Made by a program: the position numbers and the translations under genes
Part shown: positions 11,951-23,246 of the stretch, piece by piece
Position numbering within the stretch: the first letter of the stretch is position 1
How the letters are laid out: each line of letters opens with the position of its first letter
Notes under the pieces: generated by a model
Told to the model about the DNA's origin: nothing
Seen by the model: only the letters and a program-made list of their open reading frames with translations
The model's database searches: none
Origin: Brachynemurus nebulosus
Taxonomy: Eukaryota; Arthropoda; Insecta; Neuroptera; Myrmeleontidae
DNA length: 64,000 nt
Direction of reading: 5' to 3'
Assembly: GCA_035578155.1 (NCBI GenBank)
Contig: JAPWDM010000001.1
Coordinates: 92,331,024-92,395,023, forward strand

Positions 11951-12552
11951 TAAGGGGAAGTACGTAAAATCGGAAGATCAGGAGCGTCGGTAAACTTTTA
12001 TTTGAGGGGTTGGTAAATATTATTTATTATATAAACAAGTACATATTATATATAAATAAGTACAGTACGCTTCAAAAAGTGATCGAACACTCTCACCCAG
12101 GGGAGAGGGTGCCCACACTTTTGACGCCACACTGTACTTAATGTTGTGGTACACTACCGTGTCAAACGTGTGGGCACCCCCTTGTGTCAAGGTGTCCGAT
12201 CACTTTTTGAAGCGTACCGTACTTATTTTGTGGACGTACAAATCTTGACATTTGACTCCAGCACGCGCTCGCTTAAATAAGTGCAGTACGCTTCAAAAAG
12301 TGATCGGACACCTTGACACAGGGCGGTGCCCACACTTTTGGCGCGGCAGTGTACCACAACATTAAGTACAGTGCGGCGTCAAAAGTGTGGGCCCCTCTCC
12401 CCCTGGGTGAGACTGTTCGATCACTTTTTGAAGCGTACTGTACTTATTTATATATAATATGTACTTGTTTACATAATAAATAATATTTACCAACTCCTCA
12501 AATAAAAGTTTACCGACGCTCCTGATCTTCCGATTTTACGTACTTCCCGTTA
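11951..12552. mobile_element. 0.6-kb foldback containing two inverted ~160-bp palindromic units
   Basis: The outer ends GGGGAAGTACGTAAAATCGG (about 11954) and its mirror (ending about 12551) bound arms that include TTTACCGACGCTCCTGATCTT-type sequence. Inside, two ~160-bp units (about 12062-12223 and 12284-12445) are reverse complements of each other. Each is itself bounded by inverted copies of AGTACGCTTCAAAAAGTGAT. Each unit carries GTGCCCACACTTTTG-type motifs. The result is a palindrome of palindromes. Non-coding; MITE-like. Confidence 0.8.
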
Positions 12553-12794
12553 AATTTGCACCGACCACTACGTACCATTGGATTTGTGGTGTACAGCACC
12601 TGCGAACTCTAGTGTCAGATAGTTGTATCTTGGTCAAGTACGAGGGCATGCTGATAAAAATGTTACTATTTCAAAAAATAATTTTACACAAACTATAAGA
12701 GGTTTTGTCAGTAAACTAAATTAGGTCATTATATACGAGTTTGAATTTTATTGGATTAAAATTTTATCCATTAACTATTTTGCAATATTTCTTA

Positions 12795-14281
12795 CAAGTA
12801 AAGGTCCCGAGGCCGGACCTATCGATTTCGATGAAACTTAAATATGTTGTAGAACACTAAAAACTAAGGGACACGTATTTTTTTTTATCTGCGGAAAAAC
12901 GGTTTGAAGGGGTGAAATCGCCCTCCAAAAATTGGGGTAAAAATTTAATTTTTCAAATATCTCGAAAACAGTAAGAGATAGAGCAAAAGTTTAAATTGGC
13001 AATATTGCTCTTTTTTCAAGAGCTATCTATTGATATGCAATTTGTTCATATTACATCAACAGGGGTGGTTGGGGGTTAAAATTTGGGGGTTAATTTTGCA
13101 AAAAGGGGGTGAAAAGTAAACAATATAAAAATTTTGTTTACAGATTTGAAATCTACGTCCAAAAATCTAATTGACCTATTTTTGCTCAATGCCCTAATAT
13201 TAAGTCTAGGTGTAGTTAACTAGAGGGTGACTATGTCGAATAGTCGTACAATTTGGGTATTTCATGAAGTTCTTCTTCATGGAAAATAGCTTAAGACAAT
13301 TAGAATAACGTAGAAATGAAATTCTCGAATTCAAAATTGAGTTTGAGCAACATTGGAGAGGGGGTGAGTCACCCTCTTAAATTACATACTAGTTTATATA
13401 CACTAATTTTTGCTATTAACACACTGATAGTGGGTAAAATAATGTCACAATAAGTGATTCTGAAGTTGGACTATCATATGTAAGGTCTTTATTAGGTTTG
13501 TTTTTTAATGGATATTATAGTTTTCCTTATCGAAAATTATCGATACCGAAAATTACATAACTTAACCTAAAGTAACGAGACCTAATAAAGACCTTACATA
13601 TGATAGTCCAACTTCAGAACCACTTATTATGACATTATTTTACCCACTATCAGTGTGTTAATAGCAAAAATTAGTGTATATAAACTAGTATGTAATTTAG
13701 GAGGGTGACTCACCCCCCCTCCAATGTTGCTCAAACTCAATTTTGAATTCGAGAATTTCATTTCTACGTTATTCTAATTGTCTTAAGCTATTTTCCATGA
13801 AGAAGAACTTGTTGAAATACCCAAATTATACGATTATTCGACATAGTCACCCTCTAGTTAACTACCCCTAGACTTAATATTATGATATTGAGCAAAAACA
13901 GGTCAATTAGATTATTTGACGTAGATTTCAAATCTGTAAACAAAATTTTTATATTGTTTATATTTCACTCCCCTTTTGCAAAATTAACCCCCAAATTTTA
14001 ACCCCCAACCACCCCTGTTGATGTAATTTGAACAAATCGTATATCGATAGATAGCTCTTTAAAAAAGAGTAATATCGCCAATTTAAACTTTTGCTCTATC
14101 TCTTACTGTTTTCGAGATATTTGAAAAATTAAATTTTTACCCCAATTTTTGGAGGGCGATTTCACCCCTTCAAACCGTTTTTCCGCAGATAAAAAAAAAT
14201 ACGTGTCCCTTAGTTTTTAGTGTTCTACAACATATTTAAGTTTCATCAAAATCGATAGGTCCGGCCTCGGGACCTTTACTT
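12795..14281. mobile_element. 1.5-kb near-perfect foldback (arms ~690 bp)
   Basis: The left arm starts CAAGTAAAGGTCCCGAGGCC and the right arm ends with its mirror at 14281. The arms match along nearly their whole ~690 bp, with scattered substitutions and small indels, and meet around a ~80-nt loop at about 13498-13579. There is no coding frame. Any transcript through it would form a long hairpin. I cannot see a clear target duplication, so the superfamily is unknown. Confidence 0.8.
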
Positions 14282-14734
14282 GTTAGTGCATCATATGGTG
14301 AAGTGAATTACGTACCTGTATGACTTTCTAACTCAAAACCCCCAAAAAACCTTATACGAGGTTGAGACAGAAAACGCGCGATAAAACATATTTTCTATCT
14401 CTTACTGGTTACACTGGTTCCGGTAATATAAAGATATATATGTTGTCTCTACTTCTCTGTGGTTACATACGTGTTTTTTTTTTAGGTGTCTGTGGTGATT
14501 TTCTAAAGATACTAACATATTTTATTCGTTTTTTTATACATGTAAACATTTTACAAGAGAAAAACATTAATATCTCAAAATTTTTGGGTTATATTTTTTT
14601 AAAAACATATTCATTGGATTAAAAAAACTTGGTTTCATGCTTATTAAGAAAAAAATGGGTGTTTCATTTATTTGTTAATGTTTATAAGCCAATTTAATGA
14701 AATACCTAAAAATAGTGTTAGGTAATGGGGGCTT
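14282..14734. other. AT-rich stretch, no gene seen
   Basis: An 86-codon open frame on the plus strand (14362-14622) is hydrophobic, without any recognisable family, and probably random. The last ~50 bp adjoin the 3' end of the Penelope fragment. Confidence 0.4.
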
Positions 14735-15052
14735 TTACGTTATATATGTATTATCTAGTCCTAGCGATTCAATTTGTTTATTACAATTAGCAGATTTATT
14801 TAAATTTATGTAGAATCTTTCGTTTAAAAGTCTATAGCGATATTTACTTTCACGGTCTAACACTTGGACCTGTTCAAAATTAAATCTATGTTTTTTATTT
14901 ATTGAGTATTCAACTAGTCCTGTGGTTTCTTTGCCCCTTTTTACGTCATATTTATGTTGTGCTATTCTACTTTTAAGAAACTGAGAATTCTGTCCAAAGT
15001 ATGACATATTACAATTCCTGCAGTCTATTTTATATACCACATTGTAACTCTG
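14735..15052 (-). pseudogene. Penelope-like element fragment: GIY-YIG endonuclease domain
   Basis: The minus-strand frame shows the C-terminal GIY-YIG endonuclease of Penelope-like retroelements. It runs from 'NVVYKIDCRNCNMSYFGQ' (GIY-like and YIG-like halves, the second reading YFG), then 'LKSRIAQHK' with the conserved Arg, then 'INKKHRFNFE' and a 'LDRESKYRYRLLNE' helix. In Penelope elements this domain nicks target DNA for reverse transcription. Only this ~100-residue end is present. Upstream a stop closes the frame just before 'PKQSYN', and no reverse transcriptase domain is found, so the copy is truncated, as is common for such elements. Confidence 0.8.
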
Positions 15053-15872
15053 TTTTGGAACTTAGGTTTAAAACAGTCTAAATTATTACATTATCCCAAA
15101 AATATGTACTGATTATTATATTAATGCAACTAAATATAAAGCAGAGTGCTTTTCAACATTTCCCTTAAATAAGGTACTTGACTACAATTGAAAAATGATT
15201 ATAAATGCTTTGTTCTTACGTATATATTAGTTAAATTTTGTTAAATTTTTAAAAATCTTGAAATAACCGCTGTTCAATTTTAAATGAACAAATTGGCGCG
15301 AAAAACGACTCGCGACGTGTGACGTATGCATAGACGTCACGATTTGTTGCAAGAAAATGTCATTGTTAGTCATGTCAGCACGATTTTAAATTTCTACACG
15401 ATATTCAGCAGTTAGCATGCTTAGTTTGAATAGTATCTACAACTTTCTACTTTGTTATCTTCTTCATTTACAGCTAATGTGTAACAGAATGTTTTGGGGT
15501 TAGAAAATGGGCGTTCGAATAGCGAGGTATCGGGATACCGCTACGCCATACTGGATTCAAGGAAACGTCTTAAATAACTTGATTATATCTTACCTGTATT
15601 TTTGTCTAAACTTTAAATAAAAACATTTCCTATATTTTTTAAAGGGTGACCTTAATATTGTAAATTTTTAATATTGATATTATGCTCTACTAGCAGACGA
15701 AATTTGATCAAAATCGGTGACGACCCTACCTGAACCTCTCTTTCTAAGGAAAAGAAATACGTATACTGCAAGTACACATGCGCAAATACTGATAATCTTA
15801 AGTATTTACTTACAAAGTTAAGTGCAACATTATTCTCATAGTTTTAAGTAAATACTTTACTTAACCAGTATT
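15053..15872. other. AT-rich stretch, no gene seen
   Basis: No gene recognised. A short palindrome GAGGTATCGGGATACC lies near 15520. The stretch next to the following MITE (TTAAGTAAATACTT, about 15840-15870) has a mirrored partner beyond its right end (about 16800-16830), perhaps part of an older repeat into which the MITE inserted. Confidence 0.4.
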
Positions 15873-15874
15873 TA

Positions 15875-16792
15875 GGGTGAATGCGGGAGAGATGCCGCAC
15901 ATTTTGAAAACACTTGATAATTCTTAAAGTATGCATTTAATGGATTTGAAATTTGGCACGCACTAAATGTAAACATTGTTCTTTAAAATTATTTATAAAT
16001 AATTTTAAATTTTGAGTCATAAAGGATTCATAATTAACATTTTTGTAGAGCCTGCAAAGCGGCGTCTCTCCCACACCTATGGGAGAGATGCCGCATCAAA
16101 GAAGGTGAGACGCCGCATAATTCATATTAAAAATTTTGTATTTACACACATCTCCATACATGATGCATGCCATATGTAACCATTTTTGGCACTTTATACA
16201 ACTTAACCAGTCAATTTTTTTTGTTTCTGAGTACCTTTCAAAACATTCAATACACAGGCAATCATCATTATTTTCGTTATCTTCACTAATATAAGGGCTC
16301 TTCCTAATCCATTAAAGGATCTTTTATATTTACGTGGCATAATTTGCAGTCCAAAAAAAAAAAAAAATTGCATAATTAAGGTATATAAGTCTATGTTTTT
16401 AACATGTAATATGATGCGGCATCTCTCCTTTTTGTTGGGATAGATGCCGCAAGCATAGTGCGGAATTCCAACCTAAAATTTTATACAGTACTTTTAAAAT
16501 ATACCTAAATTAATAACAAAACTCATTTTCATTAAAACAATGAAATATACATTCTTAAATTCTAATGAATTAAATGCTTGATAAAATATTATGTTAAAAA
16601 ACTTACTTTTCAATAATAAAAAGTTCAATAATTACTAAACAGATGGACTAATCATAAATGTTAGCATATACAGCTTAAATAAATAACTTATTTTAAACAT
16701 ATAATCCATTAATAGCGCTATCTATCAATCAACGGACGAACTATGGCTACTGCGGCATCTCTCCCGACGCGGCATCTCTCCCGCACTTACCC
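15875..16792. mobile_element. 918-bp TA-flanked MITE reiterating GCGGCATCTCTCCC
   Basis: The ends GGGTGAATGCGGGAGAGATG and the mirrored CATCTCTCCCGCACTTACCC are flanked by TA on both sides (15873-15874 and 16793-16794). The terminal motif GCGGCATCTCTCCC (or its complement) recurs inside at about 15883, 16059, 16081, 16104, 16416, 16438, 16752 and 16769, in both orientations. The intervening DNA is AT-rich and non-coding. TA duplication with internally iterated terminal motifs resembles Tigger/pogo-type non-autonomous elements. Confidence 0.8.
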
Positions 16793-18078
16793 TACTTTAC
16801 TGGACTAGTATTTACTTTTAAGTAATAAGTATTTGTTGTTCACATTACCCATTAAGTAAATTAACATATTTATATTTACAGTACATAATATGTATCAGTA
16901 GATACATTAAACTGAAAGCATGTACAGCTAAATCTTTTTTATGCGGTCTTTTTTGTGCGATTTTTTTATGCGATTTTTAAAAAAAATGGTCATTAAAATG
17001 CATAATATGAATCAAAATCAAGAGACAGTAAGAAACTTAAACATTTACTACAATAACTTTCTTTGATAAAAATACTTTTTAACGATTTTTAAGCATTTAA
17101 TTAATACATTGCATAAGAACATAAGTTATTGCATCATTTAATTTTTTCACAGAAGTATTTTTCAAAATTTTCATTATATTATAAAAATGAAAAAAAAATG
17201 TTTCTACGTGTAAATTAAGGCTTTAGCTTGTTTAGAAAAACAACTTCTATTAAAATTGTGAGGTGTTGAGCGTTTTGAGTTATGTATTTTCGATGAAACT
17301 TTTTTTGTAGTTTCGTCGAAGTTTTTTTTTACAATCTGGACCGAACTAATCTTTTTATAGCTATTTATGAAGTTTTTAAGTATATTTTTTTGTGCGATTT
17401 TTTTTTTTATGCGGTCCCTATCCATCGTATAAAAAAAGTTTCAGCTCTATATCTTTTCTTAAATAGAGTGTACAATATACATACAAATATAAAGTGTCTA
17501 GGGCAATAAAACTAACCTTTTCAAAAAAAAAATCTGAAATATTTTAATTTTTTATGACCAAGCAATAAACTTTAGTCCCCCATTTCTATGTCCGTATACC
17601 CACAAGTCCCTTTTTCTATTCAGTAATCTTTTAAAATTAAAACCTACTGTATCATTAACTGTGTTCGCGATTACTGATAATGAATAACGAAAAATGAAAT
17701 GGCGTGAAACGGTACACATTTTCCCATGAACGAGATATTTTCAGGAGAAAACATTCTTTTACACACAGGGCTCGATTTATTCTAAGTGCCGCCTTGAGAC
17801 TCTCTGAAAATTGCCACCTTATTACCTAAAACCAAGGTCGGGAGAAATGTCAAGCCATTTGAAAAATTTCATTTTTTAAAAACGTTTCCCCCCAAAAAAA
17901 TAAGTGACGAGGAAAAATAGATTTTCTTACTTTTTTCACGCGCTTTAACCCCATTTTTTAAAAACATTCCCCTAAAAAGATAAGTCATGAGCCAAAAAAA
18001 CAGCTTTCTACCCCCTCTACGTTTTCAAGTTCAAAATTTTGCCGTCCTAGGGATTAGCCTTTAGTGCTACTAGTGTAA
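16793..18078. other. AT-rich stretch with repeated GTGCGATTTTTTTATGCG motif, no gene
   Basis: Around 16940-16980 and again at 17390-17415 the motif TTTTTTGTGCGATTTTTTT with TATGCGGTC occurs, partly as direct repeats. This suggests the remains of another iterated-motif element. A 73-codon lysine-rich minus-strand frame (17204-17425) lies between them and looks like chance. From about 17770 there are degraded phrases (GTGCCGCCTTGAGACTCTC) typical of hAT-type MITE ends, but no border can be set. Confidence 0.4.
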
Positions 18079-18086
18079 ATCTAGTG

Positions 18087-18503
18087 CAGAGGCGTAGCGA
18101 GTATAACTGGCGCCCGGTGCATGACACTTTTTTTGCGCCCCCCTTAACTTGTAAAATTTAAAAAAAATTAAGTAGTGGAACGATGTACTTAAAATTTCGG
18201 AAAAAAGTTCTTTCTGGTAAATTTGTATTTCAAATTTTTCCCTAAAAGTTGTCTTAACGACCTTTTTTTACTCACCAATGCTTTCTTTGTGTATTTATAT
18301 ATTTGAAGTTTTAACCTGGAAGTAATTTCGTAATTTCGCTACACTTTCATGTAACAAAATTCTACTGACAAACACAAAAAAATTAAAATAATAGCGCCTC
18401 TTCTACTAGCTTTTTACGCTCCTCTTATTAGCTTTTGGCGCCCCTCTCAAAGTGGCGCCCGGGTCATTATAGTACCCCTTGCACCCCCCTCGTTACACCA
18501 CTG
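18087..18503. mobile_element. hAT-type MITE, 417 bp, with 8-bp target duplication
   Basis: It starts CAGAGGCGTAGCGAG and ends CTCGTTACACCACTG, an imperfect terminal inverted repeat of the CAGNGGCGTA type. It is flanked by the identical 8-bp ATCTAGTG at 18079-18086 and 18504-18511. Subterminal TGGCGCCC stretches are also inverted. Eight-bp duplication and this terminus are hAT hallmarks. No coding capacity. Confidence 0.88.
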
Positions 18504-18546
18504 ATCTAGTGCTACTTACATATTCAAAAAGGAAAAAAAATGTTTT

Positions 18547-19616
18547 TTATAACATCCGCTTCTGAAGTTCAATATTCGAGCGTTGTGTAGTGGGCGTAAA
18601 GAGCAGTTTTCATATCATTGTAAAACAAACGACAGTAACTGTGCGCGAAAGTACAACTGTGCGTGAAAGTAGCTAAAACTATGCGAGAAAATAATGACAT
18701 TCATTTGTCAATGATAATCATATTCAAATTAAACATGGAAACGATCAACAAATTAATAAAAAAAATAAAAATGATCTACAAATTAATAAAAAAATTTTTT
18801 TTCATATAACATTATAAAATAAAATTAACTCTATTATTTTCTAAAATTGCTTAAAAATAATTAATTTTTTTCTCTCTATTAAATTATAGAAGCCGTCGTT
18901 ATAAAAAATTATGTTCGATACGTATACGTAAAGAGAGGTATCTAATAGGCTTAAACTGGGGCACTCGCGAAAGGCACTGACGCATAGACAACGAGATCTC
19001 GTGCGCTATATACCCCCACGAGCCGTCAGGCGAGTGGGGGTATATAGCGCACTCGATCTCGTTATGTATACGTCAGTCCCTTAGACTCGTGCCCCAATTT
19101 AAGCCTACTAGAATACCTCTCTTTACGCATATGTATCGAAAAATAGTTATTTTCATCAGGCGAGTGGGGGTAAGCGCACGAGATCTCGTTGTCTATGCGT
19201 CAGTCCCTTTAGCGAGTGCCCCAGTTTAAGCCTATTAGATACCTCTCTTTACGTATACGTATCGAACATAATTTTTTATAACGACGGCTTCTATAGTTTA
19301 ATAGAGAGAAAAAAATTAATTATTTTTAAGCAATTTTAGAAAATAGTAGAGTTAATTTTATTTTATAATGTTATATGAAAAAAAATTTTTTTATTAATTT
19401 GTAGATCATTTTTATTTTTTTTTATTAATTTGTTGATCGTTTCCATGTTTAATTTGAATATGATTATCATTGACAAATGAATGTCATTATTTTCTCGCAT
19501 AGTTTTAGCTATTTTTACGCACAGTTACTGTCGTTTGTTTTACAATGATATGAAAACTGCTCTTTACGCCCACTACACAACGCTCGAATATTGAACTTTA
19601 GAAGCGGGTGTTATAA
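18547..19616. mobile_element. 1.07-kb foldback with inner hairpin
   Basis: The left end TTATAACATCCGCTTCTGAA (about 18547) is mirrored at 19616. The arms match for about 450 bp. The centre (about 18960-19220) contains three copies, in alternating orientation, of a segment with CGAGATCTCGT, GCGAGTGGGGGTA and GACGCATAGACAACGAG, so smaller hairpins nest in the large one. Non-coding; class not determined. Confidence 0.75.
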
Positions 19617-19713
19617 ATAACTATTTATGCATATTAACTAGTTAATAACACTAATAGGTCTTATTGTCTTATTAACTATATAGTGGCGCTTGATGGTAAT
19701 ATTCACTATGTAT

Positions 19714-20019
19714 TTATGCACTTGGCTTCTTAAATTTAAGGAATAAATAAGACAAAATTAAATAAAGAATACGTACTGATTCTCTTTGATTTAATATATC
19801 CATTTGTGTAATTATCTCATCTTCTTTTGGCGGTATGATTATTATTTCAGACTTCTTTTTCTTCAATGAAATACTTTCTTGTGATATATTTTGATTTATT
19901 ATACCCACTGGCATATCGGTCTTGGATTCACCTTTTATTCCTTCTCTCTTGCTATTTCTCTTTAATTTTGATTTCACTGTTGAACTAAATATGAAAATGT
20001 TTTCTTTGTCACTTTTCAC
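19714..20019 (-). CDS. Hypothetical 101-codon frame, lysine/serine-rich
   Basis: An ATG-started frame of 101 codons rich in Lys, Ser, Glu and Ile, with a hydrophobic end ('RILYLILSYLFLKF'). I recognise no domain. Its first codons (MKSDKENI) recur in inverted orientation at about 22767-22790, because the start lies inside the arm of a foldback element. The frame could therefore be a fragment of the coding part of that element or chance. It has no visible splice or polyadenylation context that would settle this. Low confidence as a real gene. Confidence 0.2.
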   Translation of the reverse strand: MKSDKENIFIFSSTVKSKLKRNSKREGIKGESKTDMPVGIINQNISQESISLKKKKSEIIIIPPKEDEIITQMDILNQRESVRILYLILSYLFLKFKKPSA

Positions 20020-20293
20020 TAATTAAGTCAATTAATTTTACGATTACGAGCCAACTAAAACTTTTTTTACCTCATCGTCAAGAAGAATGCAATTTAAAAC
20101 TTTATTTTGACTAACAATTCTTATTTATAGTATTTACAGCAAGTGAGTTACATATAAGATGATTATCAACGAGGCGTCATTTCTATTGAAAAACAGACGA
20201 TTATTTAAATGTGAAAACTCGAATTTTATGAAAACTATGATCCGTCATTCGTGATATTTTTGTTTCATAAGATAAACAGAAATAACTCAGAAT

Positions 20294-21621
20294 TAGGGAT
20301 GGCGGTTTTTCAAAAATAACCGGTTTTCGGTTATTTCGATTTATTTTATGCTCGGTTTAAGCTCACGGTTAAAACCGCTCAAAATAACCAGTTTTTGAAA
20401 TAACCGGTTTTCGGTTTTTTTGTAGGAAAAAAACACTTATAGGCAAAAATTTTTATAATTATATTTATTTTTAAACGAATTTAATACCGTAAATACAAAC
20501 AAAAACTAAAAATTAAGCAATTTAACGAGAAGAATAACTATCAACTAACAAAAATGCGAAAGCAAAGTATTGCTTTTAGGCAACCAAAAGCTGTAGGAAA
20601 CACAAATTTATTCAATAAAAAATATAGAACTCATTGTCAGAGCCGTAACTAGGTCTTCAGGGGCTTCGGAGCAGAAAGTACATTCCGGGCCCTACGCCGC
20701 CCCGGGCAAAAACAAATTCCGCCAAAATAAACTTTTTTTTGCTCGTCAGTCCTTTTTGCCGCCCTAATTTTACAGAAATATCGTCCTTAAAATTCCGCCC
20801 CCTGGCAAAAATAAAAAGCGGCGACCTTGCTTGTCAGTCGTTTGCTCGTATTTTACAGAAATACCGCCCTTAAAATTTGCCCAAAAATTTACAAATTTGA
20901 AATTTCTTGTATTCTCTTGGGGGCGCCCTTTGACTGGGGGCCCCGGGGCAATGCTCCAGCTTAGTTACGGGCCTGCTCATTGTCAGTGTATTACGGTAAG
21001 ATAAATTAACAAATAATTCATATAATTCATATATTATTATGTAATTACTAAATATTCGATAGCGATGAACGAAAATTTTATTTATTTTCCTAAATTTCTG
21101 ATGCTTTAGAAATTTTCAAAAATTCTAGTAAATTACTAATAAATAAGCCATTTTGAAAGTTGAGTGAAATTTTGATAACAATATCTGGTAAATTTGTTTG
21201 TTACTTTCCTCTGTTTTATTTACTTGAATCTTGGTATTGGTCTGTCAGGTTGGACCGAGACAATTGATTTTATTATTGGGTATTGAAGCAAATAAAAAAT
21301 AAATATTGAAAATAAAACATGATTTCATTATTTTCCATATCATAGTAACCATAATTAACTAAATGTATTAGAATTTAATTTAGAGAAGTTTAGAGTAAAA
21401 AACTAATAATTAATTTTTTTTTAATAAAAACTAATCACCCACTGAATAAGGACTTAAATTTTTAATTTTTTTTTTAATAATTTATCCGGTTTTTTTGCGG
21501 TTATTGACTAAAAAAACAAAACACCGGTAATAACCGAGTCAAAAAAATAACCGAAATAAACCTTAACCGAAACAAAAAAACCGGTTTTTCGTTATAACCC
21601 GGTTGGTTTTTCCCGTCCCTA
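20294..21621. mobile_element. hAT-type MITE rich in AACCGGTTTT, 1328 bp including a nested MITE
   Basis: It starts TAGGGATGGCGGTTTTTC and ends GGTTTTTCCCGTCCCTA. The identical 8-bp CTCAGAAT flanks it at 20286-20293 and 21622-21629. Both subterminal regions are full of AACCGGTTTTCGGTTATTT-type motifs in both orientations. It has no coding region. A second hAT MITE (20638-20975) has inserted into it. Confidence 0.85.
20638..20975. mobile_element. hAT-type MITE, 338 bp, nested inside another MITE
   Basis: It starts CAGAGCCGTAACTAGG and ends TTAGTTACGGGCCTG. The 8-bp duplication CTCATTGT is present at 20630-20637 and 20976-20983. Internal GC-rich phrases (GCCGCCCCGGGCAAAA, GGGGGCCCCGGGGCAATG) contrast with the AT-rich surroundings. 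It inserted after its 1.3-kb host MITE. Confidence 0.88.
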
Positions 21622-21761
21622 CTCAGAATTCTATCCAAATTTCACGGATTACAGTTTTCATAAAATTTACGCTTTTACATTTAAAACTATAGTACACTTT
21701 TTCAGCATATATATTGTCCCACTGATAATCACTCTATATGTAAAACATTTTCAATCATATA

Positions 21762-22619
21762 AGGTAACGGGCCTAGTTTCTGACCTTTTAAGAGTGACGG
21801 CTGAGGTTAAACGAGAGTAATAAATATAAGTTTAAACTTAAGAGACAATTAATAATTTTATCAACTAGTTTATGGCTTTCAAAATAGTGTCATACAAGTA
21901 AAATAATTATTTGAATTGAATTAATAATTTAACTTAATGTTTTAAAAATTGAAAAAAGGACCCAGTTTCTGACTTTCAAAATTTCTCATGTGACAGTTTT
22001 TGACCCTGACAGTGGCCTAGTTTCTGATCCTTAAATTTAAAAATACAGTTTTTTAAAATTTAATTTATAAATAATTTTTTATTGATAAAAATGAATGTTT
22101 AATGTTATATACGTTATTAAAAATAACAAAAACTAATCGAAAATAACTATAAATAACAAAATAATAACAAAAACTGGTTAGAATTTAATTGGGCCATACC
22201 ACTTTAGAAGTGAGCCTAGTAATTGACCCTCATATTTCAATAATAAAAATCATTCTAAGGTATTTTATAAATATTTTAAAATAAATTTTAAACAAATATT
22301 AACCTGCTCATATATTTTTAATTAAGTTTTCATACTTACATGATGAATATTGCACAGATCAAAATGAGTACTTTGTAACATAAACTGTTAGGAAACTACC
22401 AAAAAAATAGTTTTTACACACATTTTAAACTTAAAAATTTTTTTTATTTAGTTAATATATTCTAAACTTTTTAAATTGCTGTTCATTAGACACAGAATAG
22501 ATTACTTTAAATTAAGAATTTATTTTTTTTCTTATTTAAAATATAGTTTTTTTATTAATTTATAACAAAGTTGAAAAGTTCAGAAACTGGGCCAGGGTCA
22601 ATTACCGGGTCTTTTACCT
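21762..22619. mobile_element. 858-bp TA-flanked MITE reiterating CCTAGTTTCTGACC
   Basis: The ends AGGTAACGGGCCTAG and GTCTTTTACCT share a short inverted terminus (AGGTAA) and are flanked by TA at 21760-21761 and 22620-22621. A motif of the type G(G/A)(C/A)C(C/T)AGTTTCTGAC occurs near 21770, 21961, 22015 and 22206, and inverted near 22580. This is the same design as the neighbouring TA-flanked elements. Non-coding. It sits in the right arm of an older foldback, which becomes continuous when it is removed. Confidence 0.75.
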
Positions 22620-22621
22620 TA

Positions 22622-23005
22622 CGTTGTAAAATATGCTTCCAGTAAACATTATAAAACATAAATAATTGTTACCCTAAATACGACCTTCAATTTTGTTCTT
22701 TTTAACGATGAGGTAAAACTCGAAAATTAGTTGGCTTGTAATTTTATAATCAATTAATTTAATTAATGAAAAGTGATAAAGAAAACATTATATTTTCCAA
22801 ATATTTATTCTTTTTTTAATAATTATTTTAATACGTTTAATATAATTAACCCTTTGCTCTCGAAAGGCGCCATCCTATTCTTTACTTCAAATATCACACT
22901 AAGGAAAATTATAAAATTTAATATTAAAATATAATGTTTGTAATATGCAAATAAAAATAAAATATGTAAGTAAACTACTTTTGTTTAAAATACTTATCTT
23001 TGATG
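22622..23005. other. Right arm of old foldback plus AT-rich DNA
   Basis: The first ~170 bp are the outer arm of the foldback described above. The rest is AT-rich with no gene. Confidence 0.4.
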
Positions 23006-23007
23006 TA

Positions 23008-23244
23008 CACCAATACCTCAATTTGCGTCGTGGTTACGTTCCAAAAAAACACGACGCAAATTGAAACGACGCAAAGTGAATTATAATTTTCTATAGCAAA
23101 TTTCGAAAAAAAAATTAAAAACTTGAACCAAAAACAACGCAATTTCGAAAATCTAACGACGCACAGTGAAAATTAGTACTAATTCAGCAGCGACGTAACT
23201 TCGAAAAAACGCAAAACGAAACGACGCAAAGCGAGGTATTGGTG
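23008..23244. mobile_element. 237-bp Tigger-like MITE reiterating ACGACGCAAAGTGA
   Basis: The ends CACCAATACCTC and GAGGTATTGGTG are perfect 12-bp inverted repeats flanked by TA (23006-23007 and 23245-23246). The motif ACGACGCAAA(G/T)(T/C)GA or its complement occurs at least six times through the element. This closely resembles the organisation of Tigger1-type termini, where an ACCTCG...TTGCGC motif is iterated. It is a deletion derivative without coding capacity. Confidence 0.85.
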
Positions 23245-23246
23245 TA

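Larger units (their letters stand above)
19990..22790. mobile_element. Diverged foldback element split by two later insertions
   Basis: Arm sequences at about 19994-20105, 20148-20175 and 20175-20270 are mirrored at 22690-22788, 21718-21745 and 21640-21700 respectively. Together they give a palindrome whose centre now holds an hAT MITE (20294-21621) and whose right arm is split by a TA-flanked MITE (21762-22619). Removing both insertions makes the arms colinear again. The arms look clearly diverged by eye, so this is the oldest layer of the nest. Confidence 0.65.

Noticed and set aside
14362..14622. 86-codon hydrophobic frame
   Set aside because: Phe/Leu/Ile-rich composition expected from AT-rich DNA; no family resemblance or context.
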